Assembly (NCBI RefSeq): GCF_900110105.1
Contig: NZ_FOCL01000001.1
Location: forward strand, 1,116,001-1,180,000
DNA from: Mucilaginibacter gossypiicola
Lineage (GTDB): Bacteria; Bacteroidota; Bacteroidia; Sphingobacteriales; Sphingobacteriaceae
Direction: 5' to 3'
DNA: 64,000 bases
Under the pieces are notes generated by a model, which had not been told where the DNA came from, ran no database searches, and worked only from the letters and a program-made list of their open reading frames with translations. Positions 45,339 through 55,023 of this stretch are shown piece after piece. A program made the position numbers and the translations under genes. The first letter of the stretch is position 1. The number at the start of each line of letters is the position of its first letter.

Positions 45339-47912
45339 TCAAAGTGCTATACCTGGTCCTACAGATGAAACAAGCAGTTCCATATTTACTTTTTGATTGC
45401 TATTATGCAGAGCATTAACCTGGATGGATGATAGCCCATGCGGAAGGATAAAATTGCCCTGAATGGCAATTTCGGCGATCTTCTTTCTATTCTTATCCGC
45501 TAAGTAGCAAGTATTATCCTTCAGGATAATAAATCCACCATTGGTAATTTTTTTGTCGATGGAAAGTTCTGCACCATCATGAAAAGTGATCCTGATGCCA
45601 TCAGCATACCCGTCTTTTTCGATAGATGATACCCGTATCGCACAATCCAGCGGTTGCGCATCAAATTCATTATTTAACCGGCAGGTATTTTTTTCGGCAG
45701 CATATTGCTGATCAGGAAAGCGGGTTTCACGTACAGGGTATAAAACGAAAGACTTTTCGCCGTTTTGCACCAGGTGAAATTTATAGTTTAAATCTTTCAA
45801 CTGCTCCTTTAATGCTTTCGTGAAAAGATTCAATGACCTTGCATTTTCCCAGGCGCGGTATGCCTTGAAAATATTATTCTTTTCCGAGCAATTTTCAACC
45901 GCATGCTGGCTCAAACCAAGCATGTAGGTGGCATTCCATCCAATTGATTTGGCTTCCAGGTTTTCTGCATCGTATAAACTCCAATCACTGTGCAGATCAA
46001 CTATTCCGAATGTTGCGGGTAAATAACTGCTCTCAAAAACATATCGCATGTCTTTTCCCTCAATCCCCCATTTGTTCAATACCGGATTAAACATATTATT
46101 GCCGCCGCCAACGTTGCAAACGCTCATGTAATGCCAGTTCCCTTCATATACAGCACTTCCCATCACGCGTAGATATTTACCTCCATTTTTCGAATAGGTA
46201 TCAAATAAATTCCTGAAAAACTGTTTAAAGGAGTATTGTCCCTGCCCCTGGTATATACAGCTCTCAAGGCCATCAAAATCAATATAATCCATCCCTCCTT
46301 CTGTGAGCCATTTGCCATAATAAGCTGCATATACCTTTTGCAAATTCATATCAGGAACAAAACCACGATAGCAATTAGGCTGCAGCTTTACTATTGTGGT
46401 ACCTTTTTTATAGGCTCCTCTTTTCGTTCCGTAAAGTCCTCTTTTTACATGTAAAAAGGTGTAAGGCTTGCTCTCAGTAATGCCATTGTATTCTATCAAT
46501 TCCTTCCCTATTTTCAGCACATTGGTATGGTTGCCTTCCCATCCGCCATATTCATTGAAATAGGCCCTGTCGGCCACAGTTATAATGGTGTCCTGATCGG
46601 TAAAATCTTTGGTTATAGAAGTGCGTTGCATAATAGCCAGACTATCACTCGGTACGGGAGCCACATCGCTGTTGTTATCCGGCTGCAAAAACTCGCACAG
46701 CGTATGTAATCCATACCTGATCCCATTTTCTTTCATCAATGCACCATACTCCGGAATGTCCATAGGAGCTGCGTTATTGAAACTTATTTTTCTGTTAGTC
46801 CAGCGATTTTGTGGGTTGGGATAATATTCGCCCCATCCTTCATCCTGTACGCCTTTGATGGCTAATTGATGAGCGTAGGTGATCAGGCTGTCGTGAGCGC
46901 CGTACCACGCAATATCAGGGCGATATGCTTTAGGGTCTTTGATCCATTGACCATCAATTTCGGGATGCGGCAGACCTTCCTTTAAAACTATTTGTTCGAT
47001 AGAGCGAAGCCCAACAGAGTCGGGGCAGGCAAGCAAAGCAACCGACGATCCGATGTAATCAGCATTAACCGGTGGCACCAGCTGATACCTGGCCGAATTA
47101 GCTTTTCCATCCAGATTATCGGGTAACACCGGGAAACGTATCATTTGTTCCTTTCTCCGGTCTCTTGAATGCATACAAACAGTAGAACCAAAAACAGGTT
47201 CAAGCTTTGCCCCGTTTCCGTAATTCATCCGGTAATACTCTTCCGGGTGTGAATAAAACGCCACGTCATTGACGCCATCTCCGCCAATTGTGAAAGTTTG
47301 ACCTTCCTTAAGGTTTGGAGGCAAGGGATATTTTACGGGATCCGGAGAATGAATAAAATAGTGCATAAAAGACATGTCGCCCCCTGTTGGCGGACCGCTG
47401 GTGGTATTGTCATTTAAACCCAATATCCCAAATGCGAAATCATCATCTCTTACTACGCCCAGGATATCTCCTATGGTTTTAGAGATAGTTAATTTATAAG
47501 GGCCCCAAACAATATTGTCAACCCCGTTTCTCGGCTTAAGCGACACCAGTTTCAATCGTACATATTCGCCTTTTTCATCAGTTTGTACCGTTGCAACCGA
47601 ACCATTAGGATAACGTAGCGTAATCCGCTTATTGAGGGTATTAAATACAGCGGAGACCGGGAGTATATAGTTTTCACCCTTGTACAAACTAAGTAATGCC
47701 GAAACTTTACCCGCGGGGCAATATTCTTTATGGGATGACTTATCCTTAATACTGGTAATAAACCCACGTTTATTTATACTAAGCGTAACAAACTTTGTGT
47801 TTAAAGTTATGGTTTGCGCGTTCGATTGCCGGTGAATTATCAGCAGCATACCGAACACCAAAAGAAATAAAAAACGTGTGTTCAACTTATTTATCATATT
47901 ATAAAAACTCAT
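45339..47912 (-). CDS. Large secreted protein of unassigned family, glycosidase-like (PUL D)
   Basis: Not assigned to a family. 857 aa with a signal peptide (FLFLLVFGMLLIIHRQ, cleavage near SNAQ); ATG at 47912, with a second Met five codons in. N-terminal beta-sandwich (about 35-310), a central region that looks like a TIM barrel (about 330-690: IKGVQDEGWGEYYPNP, NGIRYGLHTLCEFLQP, GGMDYIDFDGLESCIYQGQG, GIVDLHSDWSLYDAENL) and a C-terminal beta domain (about 720-857). Asp and Glu in DYIDFDGLES and LHTLCEF are candidate active-site residues. The position, third after susC-susD and beside GH20- and GH36-like genes, makes a role in the same glycan breakdown likely. It could be a lyase or a new glycoside hydrolase family. 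Confidence 0.7.
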   Translation of the reverse strand: MSFYNMINKLNTRFLFLLVFGMLLIIHRQSNAQTITLNTKFVTLSINKRGFITSIKDKSSHKEYCPAGKVSALLSLYKGENYILPVSAVFNTLNKRITLRYPNGSVATVQTDEKGEYVRLKLVSLKPRNGVDNIVWGPYKLTISKTIGDILGVVRDDDFAFGILGLNDNTTSGPPTGGDMSFMHYFIHSPDPVKYPLPPNLKEGQTFTIGGDGVNDVAFYSHPEEYYRMNYGNGAKLEPVFGSTVCMHSRDRRKEQMIRFPVLPDNLDGKANSARYQLVPPVNADYIGSSVALLACPDSVGLRSIEQIVLKEGLPHPEIDGQWIKDPKAYRPDIAWYGAHDSLITYAHQLAIKGVQDEGWGEYYPNPQNRWTNRKISFNNAAPMDIPEYGALMKENGIRYGLHTLCEFLQPDNNSDVAPVPSDSLAIMQRTSITKDFTDQDTIITVADRAYFNEYGGWEGNHTNVLKIGKELIEYNGITESKPYTFLHVKRGLYGTKRGAYKKGTTIVKLQPNCYRGFVPDMNLQKVYAAYYGKWLTEGGMDYIDFDGLESCIYQGQGQYSFKQFFRNLFDTYSKNGGKYLRVMGSAVYEGNWHYMSVCNVGGGNNMFNPVLNKWGIEGKDMRYVFESSYLPATFGIVDLHSDWSLYDAENLEAKSIGWNATYMLGLSQHAVENCSEKNNIFKAYRAWENARSLNLFTKALKEQLKDLNYKFHLVQNGEKSFVLYPVRETRFPDQQYAAEKNTCRLNNEFDAQPLDCAIRVSSIEKDGYADGIRITFHDGAELSIDKKITNGGFIILKDNTCYLADKNRKKIAEIAIQGNFILPHGLSSIQVNALHNSNQKVNMELLVSSVGPGIAL

Positions 47913-47972
47913 ATATAATCAACTAAAAAGCATTTCCAATTTCTAAGCACCGCCTTCTGATCAATGATAAAA

Positions 47973-48006
47973 GAGGGCGCCCTGTACCACTATACAGGGA
48001 CGCCTC
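47973..48006 (-). terminator. Terminator-like hairpin between susD and the 857-aa gene (PUL D)
   Basis: CCCTGTA/TACAGGG (7 bp, 6-nt loop), with outer GAGG/CCTC pairing across a small internal loop. On the minus strand it is followed by TTTTAT. Leaky termination here would keep susCD mRNA above the enzyme mRNA, a common pattern in PULs. Confidence 0.5.
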
Positions 48007-48071
48007 TTCAACTAAACCTCGGGTAGTCTCATTACCAGAAGTACACTTAAAAAATAAAACACATTCGGCAC

Positions 48072-49916
48072 CTATTGTATCACCGGATTAAAAGTTCCGC
48101 CATCCCAGCCTGTATTTTGCTGCAGATTTTTATTTTGTAAAATATACTGCGGATCAATAGGGCCGAAATAATAGGCATCAGGTATATTGATTTGACTGGT
48201 GGCGCCAGGATCTATCGGCTCATATTTATAATTGGTAATAGCCTTAAGAAAAGCGTTACGATCAAACGAAGCAGGTGAATTTACTATCAGGTTAGAAAGC
48301 TGTGCAGCAATCCCACTATTGCTTTGCGTAATATCAATACCATATTGAGAGGATGCAGCTGCGCTGTTAAAGTATGGACCGTAGGCGTGCAGCGTCCCCA
48401 TGTTATTCAGTACACTAAACATGCGCCTGCGCCTCAAATCCCAGAACCGTTTTCCTTCAAAAGCAAACTCTATTGCCCGTTCGGTCATAACAGCGTTCAA
48501 CGTGGCCTGATAATCTGCACCAACCGATGCTGCTAATCCATAATTTCCCGCTCCTGCTGTTATATGAGCCCTTTGGCGAATCTGAATAATGTAGGTTCTC
48601 GCTTCAGCCGAATGCTGTACTTCATTAGCAGCCTCGGCAAGGTTAAGTAAAACCTCTGCATACCTGATGATAGGCCAATCAAAAGCCTGGCGGTTCCAAA
48701 CGCTTGAACCCAATGTGGTATCAATCCCCTTACGGCAATAAAAACCAGTGATATTATAATTGGGTGTGGCTTTGTAAGCATCATCGCCTGCTATTGCATT
48801 AAAAATCCATTGAACACGCGGTGTTATGTCCGCAAAATCGTACCTGGCACCGTTATAAACTATTGTTTGATAAAAACGCGGGTCCCTGTCCTTCCAAAAC
48901 TCCGTCGGGTCATATCCCGAAGCCGGGTCGGAAATTGAGAGACCATTTTTCATAGGATAGGCCTGCACCATTTCCCAGGTAGGGTCGCAAGATCCTGCCG
49001 CACCTGAGGTTTCGGTTAACGGCCTTTGCCCTTGTTGAAAAGTATTTGTTTTTTCAGGATAATGATAGCGTAAACTTAAAACCATCTCTTTGGCAGCCCC
49101 GGCCTTATCATACCACATGTTTTCGTTTGTTTTTGCGGTATTATCGGTATATAAGCCATAGCCATCAGCATCTAACTCGGTTTTAGCAGCCAGCAAAGCA
49201 TTATAGGCATCGCTCCAATAAGTGGCGTTGGGTGTTTTGCAAAACAAGGGGCTTGCTTTTAATAACAGGGCCTCCCCTTTTACTGCCATAGCCGCACCTT
49301 TGGTAACCCGGCCAATATCATTTGAGCCCCAGGTAGCCGGCAATAAATTAATTGCGCTATCTAATTGTTTGCCAATAAAGTCAAAGCACTCAAGTGATGA
49401 ATTTCTTTTTACCAGCAAAGTATTTATATCGGCTGTGGGATCCTGAACCGCGGTAATAATGGGCACTCCGCCCAATACTTTTACCATCCTGTAGTATAAA
49501 TACGCGCGGAAGAAATATGCCTGACCTTTCAGGCTTTTATAGTCGGCATCAGATAAGGCAGATTTACTTTTGTCGATATTGGCAAAAAAGTTATTAATTG
49601 ACCTTACCCTTCCCCAATCCCAAACCCTGTCGGGATAACCGCTTTGGCTTGTATAGGTGCCTTTAAGAAAAGAGTTAAGGCCGTTTCCGCCACTACCGCC
49701 CGAATAAGCCTCACCGGCCAGTTCTTCATTTCTGTTCCAGGAAGGCAAAATGTTATAAAAATCGGTTACATATCCTTTTACAAAATCAGGACTGCCCCAT
49801 TCCTGCTCTGGCGTGATAGGGCCTCCCGGATGATCAACATCAAATACTTTTTTACAGGATATTGTTAAAGCAATCATCCCCAATAAAACGAATAGTATAT
49901 TGAATTTAAGTTTCAT
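48072..49916 (-). CDS. SusD/RagB-type glycan-binding lipoprotein (PUL D)
   Basis: 614 aa, longer than the two other SusD proteins here (526 and 491). Lipobox TISC (MKLKFNILFVLLGMIAL, then TISCKKVFDVDHPGG). SusD markers: GQAYFFRAYLYYRMVKVLGGVPII, GRVTKGAAMAVKGEALLLKA, IIRYAEVLLNLAEAANEV, TERAIEFAFEGKRFWDLRRRR. The C-terminus differs from the usual short ending, with an extended tail holding NIPDAYYFGPIDPQYILQ and LQQNTGWDGG. It starts 18 bp after the susC stop. Partner of the SusC encoded upstream; substrate inferred to contain N-acetylhexosamine because of the GH20 in the locus. Confidence 0.94.
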   Translation of the reverse strand: MKLKFNILFVLLGMIALTISCKKVFDVDHPGGPITPEQEWGSPDFVKGYVTDFYNILPSWNRNEELAGEAYSGGSGGNGLNSFLKGTYTSQSGYPDRVWDWGRVRSINNFFANIDKSKSALSDADYKSLKGQAYFFRAYLYYRMVKVLGGVPIITAVQDPTADINTLLVKRNSSLECFDFIGKQLDSAINLLPATWGSNDIGRVTKGAAMAVKGEALLLKASPLFCKTPNATYWSDAYNALLAAKTELDADGYGLYTDNTAKTNENMWYDKAGAAKEMVLSLRYHYPEKTNTFQQGQRPLTETSGAAGSCDPTWEMVQAYPMKNGLSISDPASGYDPTEFWKDRDPRFYQTIVYNGARYDFADITPRVQWIFNAIAGDDAYKATPNYNITGFYCRKGIDTTLGSSVWNRQAFDWPIIRYAEVLLNLAEAANEVQHSAEARTYIIQIRQRAHITAGAGNYGLAASVGADYQATLNAVMTERAIEFAFEGKRFWDLRRRRMFSVLNNMGTLHAYGPYFNSAAASSQYGIDITQSNSGIAAQLSNLIVNSPASFDRNAFLKAITNYKYEPIDPGATSQINIPDAYYFGPIDPQYILQNKNLQQNTGWDGGTFNPVIQ

Positions 49917-49934
49917 GATCTAATAATTTAATGT

Positions 49935-52900
49935 TTAAAGTGTTACATTAAGCCCACAGGTAAACCCTCTTAATACCGGGTACATTCTGAAATCGCCGCC
50001 CAGTTCAGGGTCCCAATCGGTTACATGGTTCCATTGATACAGGTTTTCGCCGCTGAAATAAACTTTCACAGCTTTAACTTTTATTTTTGCCAACAAGCTT
50101 GCCGGCAAACTGTAATCAACAATTAAGGACTTTAACCGCAGGAAAGCACCGTTTTTTAACCAGAATGTAGATGACACCTCGCTATTGCTTGTGCCTTGCC
50201 AATCATTCATAATAGGACTTGGCATAGTGGCAGTAGAGGCCGTTTGCGGAGTCCATGCATTTTTCCAGGTGGTTAAGTTATCGTTACCAGGCAAAGGCCG
50301 TCTGTAATACACATCGGTAGGCATAATATCATAGCGTCCCAAACCGGCAAATACAGCGGTGAGGTTAAGTCCTTTCCAGCCAAATGTGAAGTTGAAGCCA
50401 TAATTAACACGCGGTATCCCGTTTTTCGAAATGATTTGCTGATCGTTCCCATCAATTTTTCCATCTGGCGAATCGGTCCCCAGCGGCCCCCTAATGTCCT
50501 TGTACATCAACATTCCGGGCTGTGGCTTGCTGCCAAAAATGGTAAAATTAGGGCCGTTGGCTTTTAAAATATTATCCACGTCCTGCTGCGTTCTGATAAT
50601 TCCGTCGGATACATAACCCCATATAACGCCGTTAATTGGCTGTCCGATCAAATTCTGATAACCACGTACTGATGCAGCCTGGTCAACCTTCAGGTATTTG
50701 TTGGCAGAATATGACCAGTTGCCAGACACACGATAGAAAAAATCATTGATGTGTCGTTCATGACTAAGAGACAATTCAATACCTCGTGCCGATGCTATTC
50801 CGTAATTAACTGCCGGCAAGCTTGCCCCAACGGTGCTGGGAACTGAGGCGACACGTGCACCAAGAATATCGGTGGTTTTTTTATACCATAAATCAACAGT
50901 TCCTGTAAGGATTCTTTTTGGCATGCCGAAGTCTAATCCCAGGTTGTAATTATGATTTTTTTCCCATGTGATATTGGGGTTGATAGTAGATCCCAACGTT
51001 GTTGAAGGCGGAAGCCCGGACCCTATATATATACCTGAGTTTGCGTTAAAGTTGTAGGTTTGTTGCCACTGCCATGGAGCTGTATTATCTGTGCCGGTTA
51101 TACCGTAAGAGAAACGCAGCTTCAAGACATCAAGGACTTTAGTATAATTTGCAAAGAAATTTTCATTGGCGATATTCCAGCCTGCTGAAACAGCCGGGAA
51201 ATATCCCCAACGTTTATTTGACGGGAAAATATAAGAACCATCGGCCCGCATGGTAAAGCCAAGCAAATATTTTGAGGCGTAATTGTAGTCGACCCTGCCA
51301 AAATAAGAGGCAAAACCTGTAGGCTGATTTTGGTCGCCCCTGATATACCAATCGGTACTATTGGTTGAGCCACCGTTAATTTGCTGATAATTAGGGTTGC
51401 TATAATTGTCATCCCAAATGTTTGAATAATGCCCCCGGTATGCCGATTGTTCATACCCGGCAAATGCGCTGATATTATGAAGGCCAAAAGAGCGTTCATA
51501 ATTCAACATCAAATCCAATTGGTAATTAGATGACTGCGAATAGGATTCTTCCAATTCGGTAGGTGCGCCTACGCCCGAAATCTGGGCCTGATCTAATATC
51601 TGGTACCCACCTGATCGTGTTAAATCCAATTTATCGGTAACGATATGGTTATGATCACCACCGGTTTGGAAATAATAAATATAAGGGGCATTACGCCACG
51701 CTTTGGTGTAATTATTGGTGGTATTGTAAGCAAAAGTACCCTTTGCCGACAATCCGGTTATGCCGGGGATATCATATTTCAATTGAAAAACAGGGGTAAT
51801 ATTGTTACCCGACGGCTTGGTATAGCCACCATTTCCGTTTGCCAGGTTGGCGGTATTGGTATTATCAAAGTTGCCAACAGGAAGGCCGTTAATAAATGAT
51901 GGCCGACCGGGATTTACCATTAACAACCTGTTGTACATGTTTGACAAATTGAAATCCCCATAATCATAGGCCCAAAACGGACGGCTTCCGTTATTCCATT
52001 CGCTTTGGATATTTAAATTATAGCTCCACCGCTCGGAAATTTGCCCATCCACTTTTGCTGTTAAATTATATTTACGGAAGGAATTTGAAGTTGCTCCTTC
52101 CTGCTGGAAATACCCTGCCGAGATGTAATACCTGGCTGCTTGCGACCCACCGCTTACCGCTAAGTTATGTGAAGTATTCCATGGATTGCGCCAGGTGTCT
52201 TTTAACCAATCGTAGGAATGTGTTTTGAAATAATCTAATTCATCAGGGGTATAGTAGCTTGGATCGGTTGCCGGCAAACCTTTTTGGGCAAATGCTTCAT
52301 TGGCAAAAGTATAAGCATCAAAAGCATTCATTCTCCGTGGCGTAATTTCACGGTTATTCATGGTATATGATGCATTGTAGGATATAAATGTCTTATTGGC
52401 TACGCCATGTTTGGTTGTAACCAAAACAACACCGTTACCACCCCTGATACCATAAATTGCGGTTGACGCCGCATCTTTAAGGATACTGATATTATCGATA
52501 TCAGCCGGGTTAATGGTGGAAAATGTAGTTGCATCCCTTACAAAACCATCTATCACGTATAGCGGATCTGTTCCGCCCTGCCAGGTGGAAGATTCCCTGA
52601 TTTTAATATTAGCGCTTGCACCGGGATAACTGCCTTGCGTAGTGACGGTAACACCCGGAGATAAGCCTTGCAACAAATTGGCTGGGGAAGATGTAGGGCG
52701 GTTTTCAAGTGCAGATGATTTAATTACACCTATTGCACCTGTCAGGTTTTCTTTTTTCTGCGTACCATAGGCAACCACAACTATTTCGCTAAGCCCGCTA
52801 ACATCGGCTTCCATCTTTACCTGCATAGGCGTACCAGGAGTAACCTGCAATTCTTTTTTCACATAGCCAACGAATGAAAATACAAGTGTTGCGTTCCCAT

Positions 52901-53423
52901 CCGGCACCTCAATGTTGAATTTACCATTGGCGTCAGATATAGCGATGGCTTGACTTCCTTTTACTGCAATAGTCACACCGGCCAGGGGTATATTTTTGGT
53001 ATCAAATACCTGCCCGCTTATCTTAACCGGGCTTACATTTAAGCTGGTAACCACATTATCAACAGCCTTTTCAATTTGCTGAAGAACAATGTTGTTATTA
53101 ACCTTTTTATAAGTTAATGGCTGATTTTTAAGACATTCCTTTAAAGCCTCGTCTATTGAAGCATCTTTCAGATGAATGGTCACACTTTTATTCTGTACAT
53201 CTTTTGAATCATAAAAAAACACGAATCCTGTTTGTTTATTTATCTGGTTAAGTACTTTTTTTAGTGATGAATTTGTTTCATCCAGGTTAATTTTTTGACT
53301 ATACACTTTTGCGCTACATTCAAGAAGGGCAACTAACATGATCAAGGTAGTCAATTTCATAACTAATAACATTTTGCGCGGCCACGGACAATGCATGGCC
53401 ATTAAAAAAGCATTTAATTTCAT
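49935..53423 (-). CDS. SusC/RagA-type TonB-dependent receptor with STN domain (PUL D)
   Basis: 1162 aa from the ATG at 53423 (MKLNAFLMAMHCPWPRKML). The frame extends to an ATG at 53468, but that would add MFSVSNYLLTQLNKS and break the conserved leader spacing shared with PUL A, so I prefer the shorter form. Signal region (to about KVYSQ), STN domain (about 45-115, LKKVLNQINKQTGFVFFY, SIDEALKECLKNQPLTYKKV), carboxypeptidase-regulatory-like domain (about 135-210, GQVFDTKNIPLAGVTIAVKG), VVVAYGTQKKENLTGAIG, plug (LKDAASTAIYGIRGGNGVV) and barrel ending GLNVTL. STN fits control by the FecR encoded about 220 bp upstream. Confidence 0.95.
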   Translation of the reverse strand: MKLNAFLMAMHCPWPRKMLLVMKLTTLIMLVALLECSAKVYSQKINLDETNSSLKKVLNQINKQTGFVFFYDSKDVQNKSVTIHLKDASIDEALKECLKNQPLTYKKVNNNIVLQQIEKAVDNVVTSLNVSPVKISGQVFDTKNIPLAGVTIAVKGSQAIAISDANGKFNIEVPDGNATLVFSFVGYVKKELQVTPGTPMQVKMEADVSGLSEIVVVAYGTQKKENLTGAIGVIKSSALENRPTSSPANLLQGLSPGVTVTTQGSYPGASANIKIRESSTWQGGTDPLYVIDGFVRDATTFSTINPADIDNISILKDAASTAIYGIRGGNGVVLVTTKHGVANKTFISYNASYTMNNREITPRRMNAFDAYTFANEAFAQKGLPATDPSYYTPDELDYFKTHSYDWLKDTWRNPWNTSHNLAVSGGSQAARYYISAGYFQQEGATSNSFRKYNLTAKVDGQISERWSYNLNIQSEWNNGSRPFWAYDYGDFNLSNMYNRLLMVNPGRPSFINGLPVGNFDNTNTANLANGNGGYTKPSGNNITPVFQLKYDIPGITGLSAKGTFAYNTTNNYTKAWRNAPYIYYFQTGGDHNHIVTDKLDLTRSGGYQILDQAQISGVGAPTELEESYSQSSNYQLDLMLNYERSFGLHNISAFAGYEQSAYRGHYSNIWDDNYSNPNYQQINGGSTNSTDWYIRGDQNQPTGFASYFGRVDYNYASKYLLGFTMRADGSYIFPSNKRWGYFPAVSAGWNIANENFFANYTKVLDVLKLRFSYGITGTDNTAPWQWQQTYNFNANSGIYIGSGLPPSTTLGSTINPNITWEKNHNYNLGLDFGMPKRILTGTVDLWYKKTTDILGARVASVPSTVGASLPAVNYGIASARGIELSLSHERHINDFFYRVSGNWSYSANKYLKVDQAASVRGYQNLIGQPINGVIWGYVSDGIIRTQQDVDNILKANGPNFTIFGSKPQPGMLMYKDIRGPLGTDSPDGKIDGNDQQIISKNGIPRVNYGFNFTFGWKGLNLTAVFAGLGRYDIMPTDVYYRRPLPGNDNLTTWKNAWTPQTASTATMPSPIMNDWQGTSNSEVSSTFWLKNGAFLRLKSLIVDYSLPASLLAKIKVKAVKVYFSGENLYQWNHVTDWDPELGGDFRMYPVLRGFTCGLNVTL

Positions 53424-53436
53424 ACTTTTGTTGAGT

Positions 53437-53540
53437 TGGGTTAACAGATAGTTAGAGACACTAAACATATTCCCGTTTTGCGGGGAGGGTTAACTCAATA
53501 TTTATCCGCATTCCGATTGCCCTCGGGATGCGTTTTTTTT
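53437..53540 (+). ncRNA. Candidate cis-antisense RNA opposite the PUL D susC leader (DonS-like)
   Basis: Inferred, same layout as at 3340-3448. TACTTTTG at 53423-53430 on the plus strand fits the Bacteroidota -7 box TAnnTTTG exactly and overlaps the susC start codon region. The plus-strand hairpin with T8 at 53507-53540 would end a transcript of about 100 nt covering the susC leader. No clear -33 element. Strand-specific RNA data are needed to confirm. Confidence 0.32.
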
Positions 53541-53549
53541 GAGTTAACC
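53488..53549 (+). terminator. Nested inverted repeat with plus-strand T8 in the fecR-susC gap (copy 2)
   Basis: Outer arms GGTTAACTCAA (53488-53498) and TTGAGTTAACC (53539-53549) are perfectly complementary. Inner 10-bp hairpin CGCATTCCGA/TCGGGATGCG (53507-53532) has a 6-nt loop and is followed by T8 (53533-53540). The one wobble is T-G on the plus strand but A-C on the minus strand. The stem sequence differs from the copy at 3397-3455, but pairing, order and T-run are kept. Confidence 0.6.
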
Positions 53550-53646
53550 TTATGGAGACGGGCCTAAATTTTGAAGGCCGGATGTGTATTTATTTTTCCA
53601 TATGGTTCTCGTTTTTTTTAGGTGAATAATTGGTTAATTACAGGTG

Positions 53647-54771
53647 TTAATTCATTACAATAATTGTTTTCCCATCTATTTTGTAATGTATTTGCTTAAA
53701 GCTCAGAATATCCAGTATTTGTGATAGATTGACGTTCCTGGAAATTTCGCCCGAAAACCTCCGTGAGGGTAATTGTCCTTCATATTTTATTTCAACACCA
53801 TACCAGCGGGAAAGCTGCCGCATTACTTCCTGGATATTATTGTCTTCAAAAAAGAAAAAGCCATTTTTCCAGGCCACCACCTCGTCCGGATCTACATTCA
53901 TAACATCGATCGAGCCGTGGTCAAACCTTGCCTGTTGGCCCGGTTTAATGATATTACTCACTTTTCCTGCTGATACTTTTACGCTGCCTTCGAGCAGGGT
54001 AGTTTTAACAGCCTGCTCATCATTGTAAGCATTGATGTTGAAATGGGTTCCTAATACCTCCACAGTTTGCCCGTTTGAAATAACCTTGAATGGCTTTTTG
54101 GCATTGTGTGCAACTTCAAAATAAGCCTCGCCGGTTAGTTCTACCCTACGCTCCTTAGCATTAAAAACTACCGGGTATTTGATTGTTGACGATGCGTTTA
54201 ACCATACTTTAGTACCATCGGCCAAAATAAATTGATACTGCCCCCCTTGTGGGGTAGCGGCCGTATTATATACTTCACTTTTTGAAGTGTGACTGCCGCT
54301 TACATCATTGTAACTAATTTGTCCATCGGCAGCTTTCTTAATAATGATATTATCCTGGCGGGCAAGCTTTCCAATCTTTGCGCTATTCAGTACAATAGTA
54401 CTTCCATCTCCTAAGGTTAATATGGCTTTGTTTCCACCTGGAGCTACATCATATTTCTGAGGTTTAACTGCAGCTATTTGCCGACTCGAATTATTATTGA
54501 TGCTGAAAAAGTATCCCCCCACGGCCATAAAAAAAAGTATTGAAGCTGCTATTGCCCAACGCGATAATTGTATCCTTTTTGCCCCTCCCTGTATTTCATT
54601 CAACAGTTTATCAAGGCTCTCTTTCTGATCTTCTTCCAATTGCTCCTGCGACAAATAAGGATCGCTATGCTTATATTTTAAATACCAGCTTTCAACCAAA
54701 GCATTCTCTGCCGGGGTAGTCATACCGCTGTTATACCGTTCTATTAAATCTTCGATGTCTTGTGGTTGCAT
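53647..54771 (-). CDS. FecR-family anti-sigma factor (PUL D)
   Basis: 374 aa from the ATG at 54771 (MQPQDIEDLIERYNSGM). The frame runs upstream to 54894, but those 41 residues, including a hydrophobic stretch, do not fit the family, whose N-terminus is cytoplasmic, so I reject them. Membrane segment about 71-90 (AIAASILFFMAVGGYFFS), FecR domain about 165-265 (KVWLNASSTIKYPVVFN, GEAYFEVAHN, VLGTHFNINAY), C-terminal DUF4974-like part about 300-374 (FFFEDNNIQEVMRQLSRWYG). Very similar in layout to the PUL A FecR. The sigma gene is divergent here, not upstream in the same operon as in A and B. Confidence 0.93.
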   Translation of the reverse strand: MQPQDIEDLIERYNSGMTTPAENALVESWYLKYKHSDPYLSQEQLEEDQKESLDKLLNEIQGGAKRIQLSRWAIAASILFFMAVGGYFFSINNNSSRQIAAVKPQKYDVAPGGNKAILTLGDGSTIVLNSAKIGKLARQDNIIIKKAADGQISYNDVSGSHTSKSEVYNTAATPQGGQYQFILADGTKVWLNASSTIKYPVVFNAKERRVELTGEAYFEVAHNAKKPFKVISNGQTVEVLGTHFNINAYNDEQAVKTTLLEGSVKVSAGKVSNIIKPGQQARFDHGSIDVMNVDPDEVVAWKNGFFFFEDNNIQEVMRQLSRWYGVEIKYEGQLPSRRFSGEISRNVNLSQILDILSFKQIHYKIDGKTIIVMN

Positions 54772-55011
54772 AATTGTTAAAGGATATATCATCCTTATTA
54801 CCCCATATACAACTACCACCGGGGGGAGGGAGTAGATGAAAAATAAAAAAAGTGAAAATAATTTACCAGATGATAGATTGATGGAAGATATCAACTGCTA
54901 TTACAGTAAAGAAGCTCATTGAAAACTGATCTTACATTCAGCGATTTCAAGTCGCCGGATTGAGATCGTCAATGCATTTAGATATCACAATTCATCGCAA
55001 GTAAGTTCAAC

Positions 55012-55023
55012 GCAAACGTTTGT
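55012..55023. promoter_or_regulatory. LacI-family operator-like palindrome GCAAACGTTTGT
   Basis: 11 of 12 bases match the PUL A site GCAAACGTTTGC, and the palindrome is preceded by CAAC as part of CGCAAACG. It lies 241 bp upstream of the PUL D fecR start and 383 bp upstream of the divergent sigma gene. Confidence 0.45.

Noticed and set aside
54772..54894. 41-residue N-terminal extension of the PUL D FecR with a hydrophobic segment
   Set aside because: FecR N-termini are cytoplasmic and start near the MQPQDIEDLIERY type sequence; the extension has no counterpart in the PUL A or B proteins.
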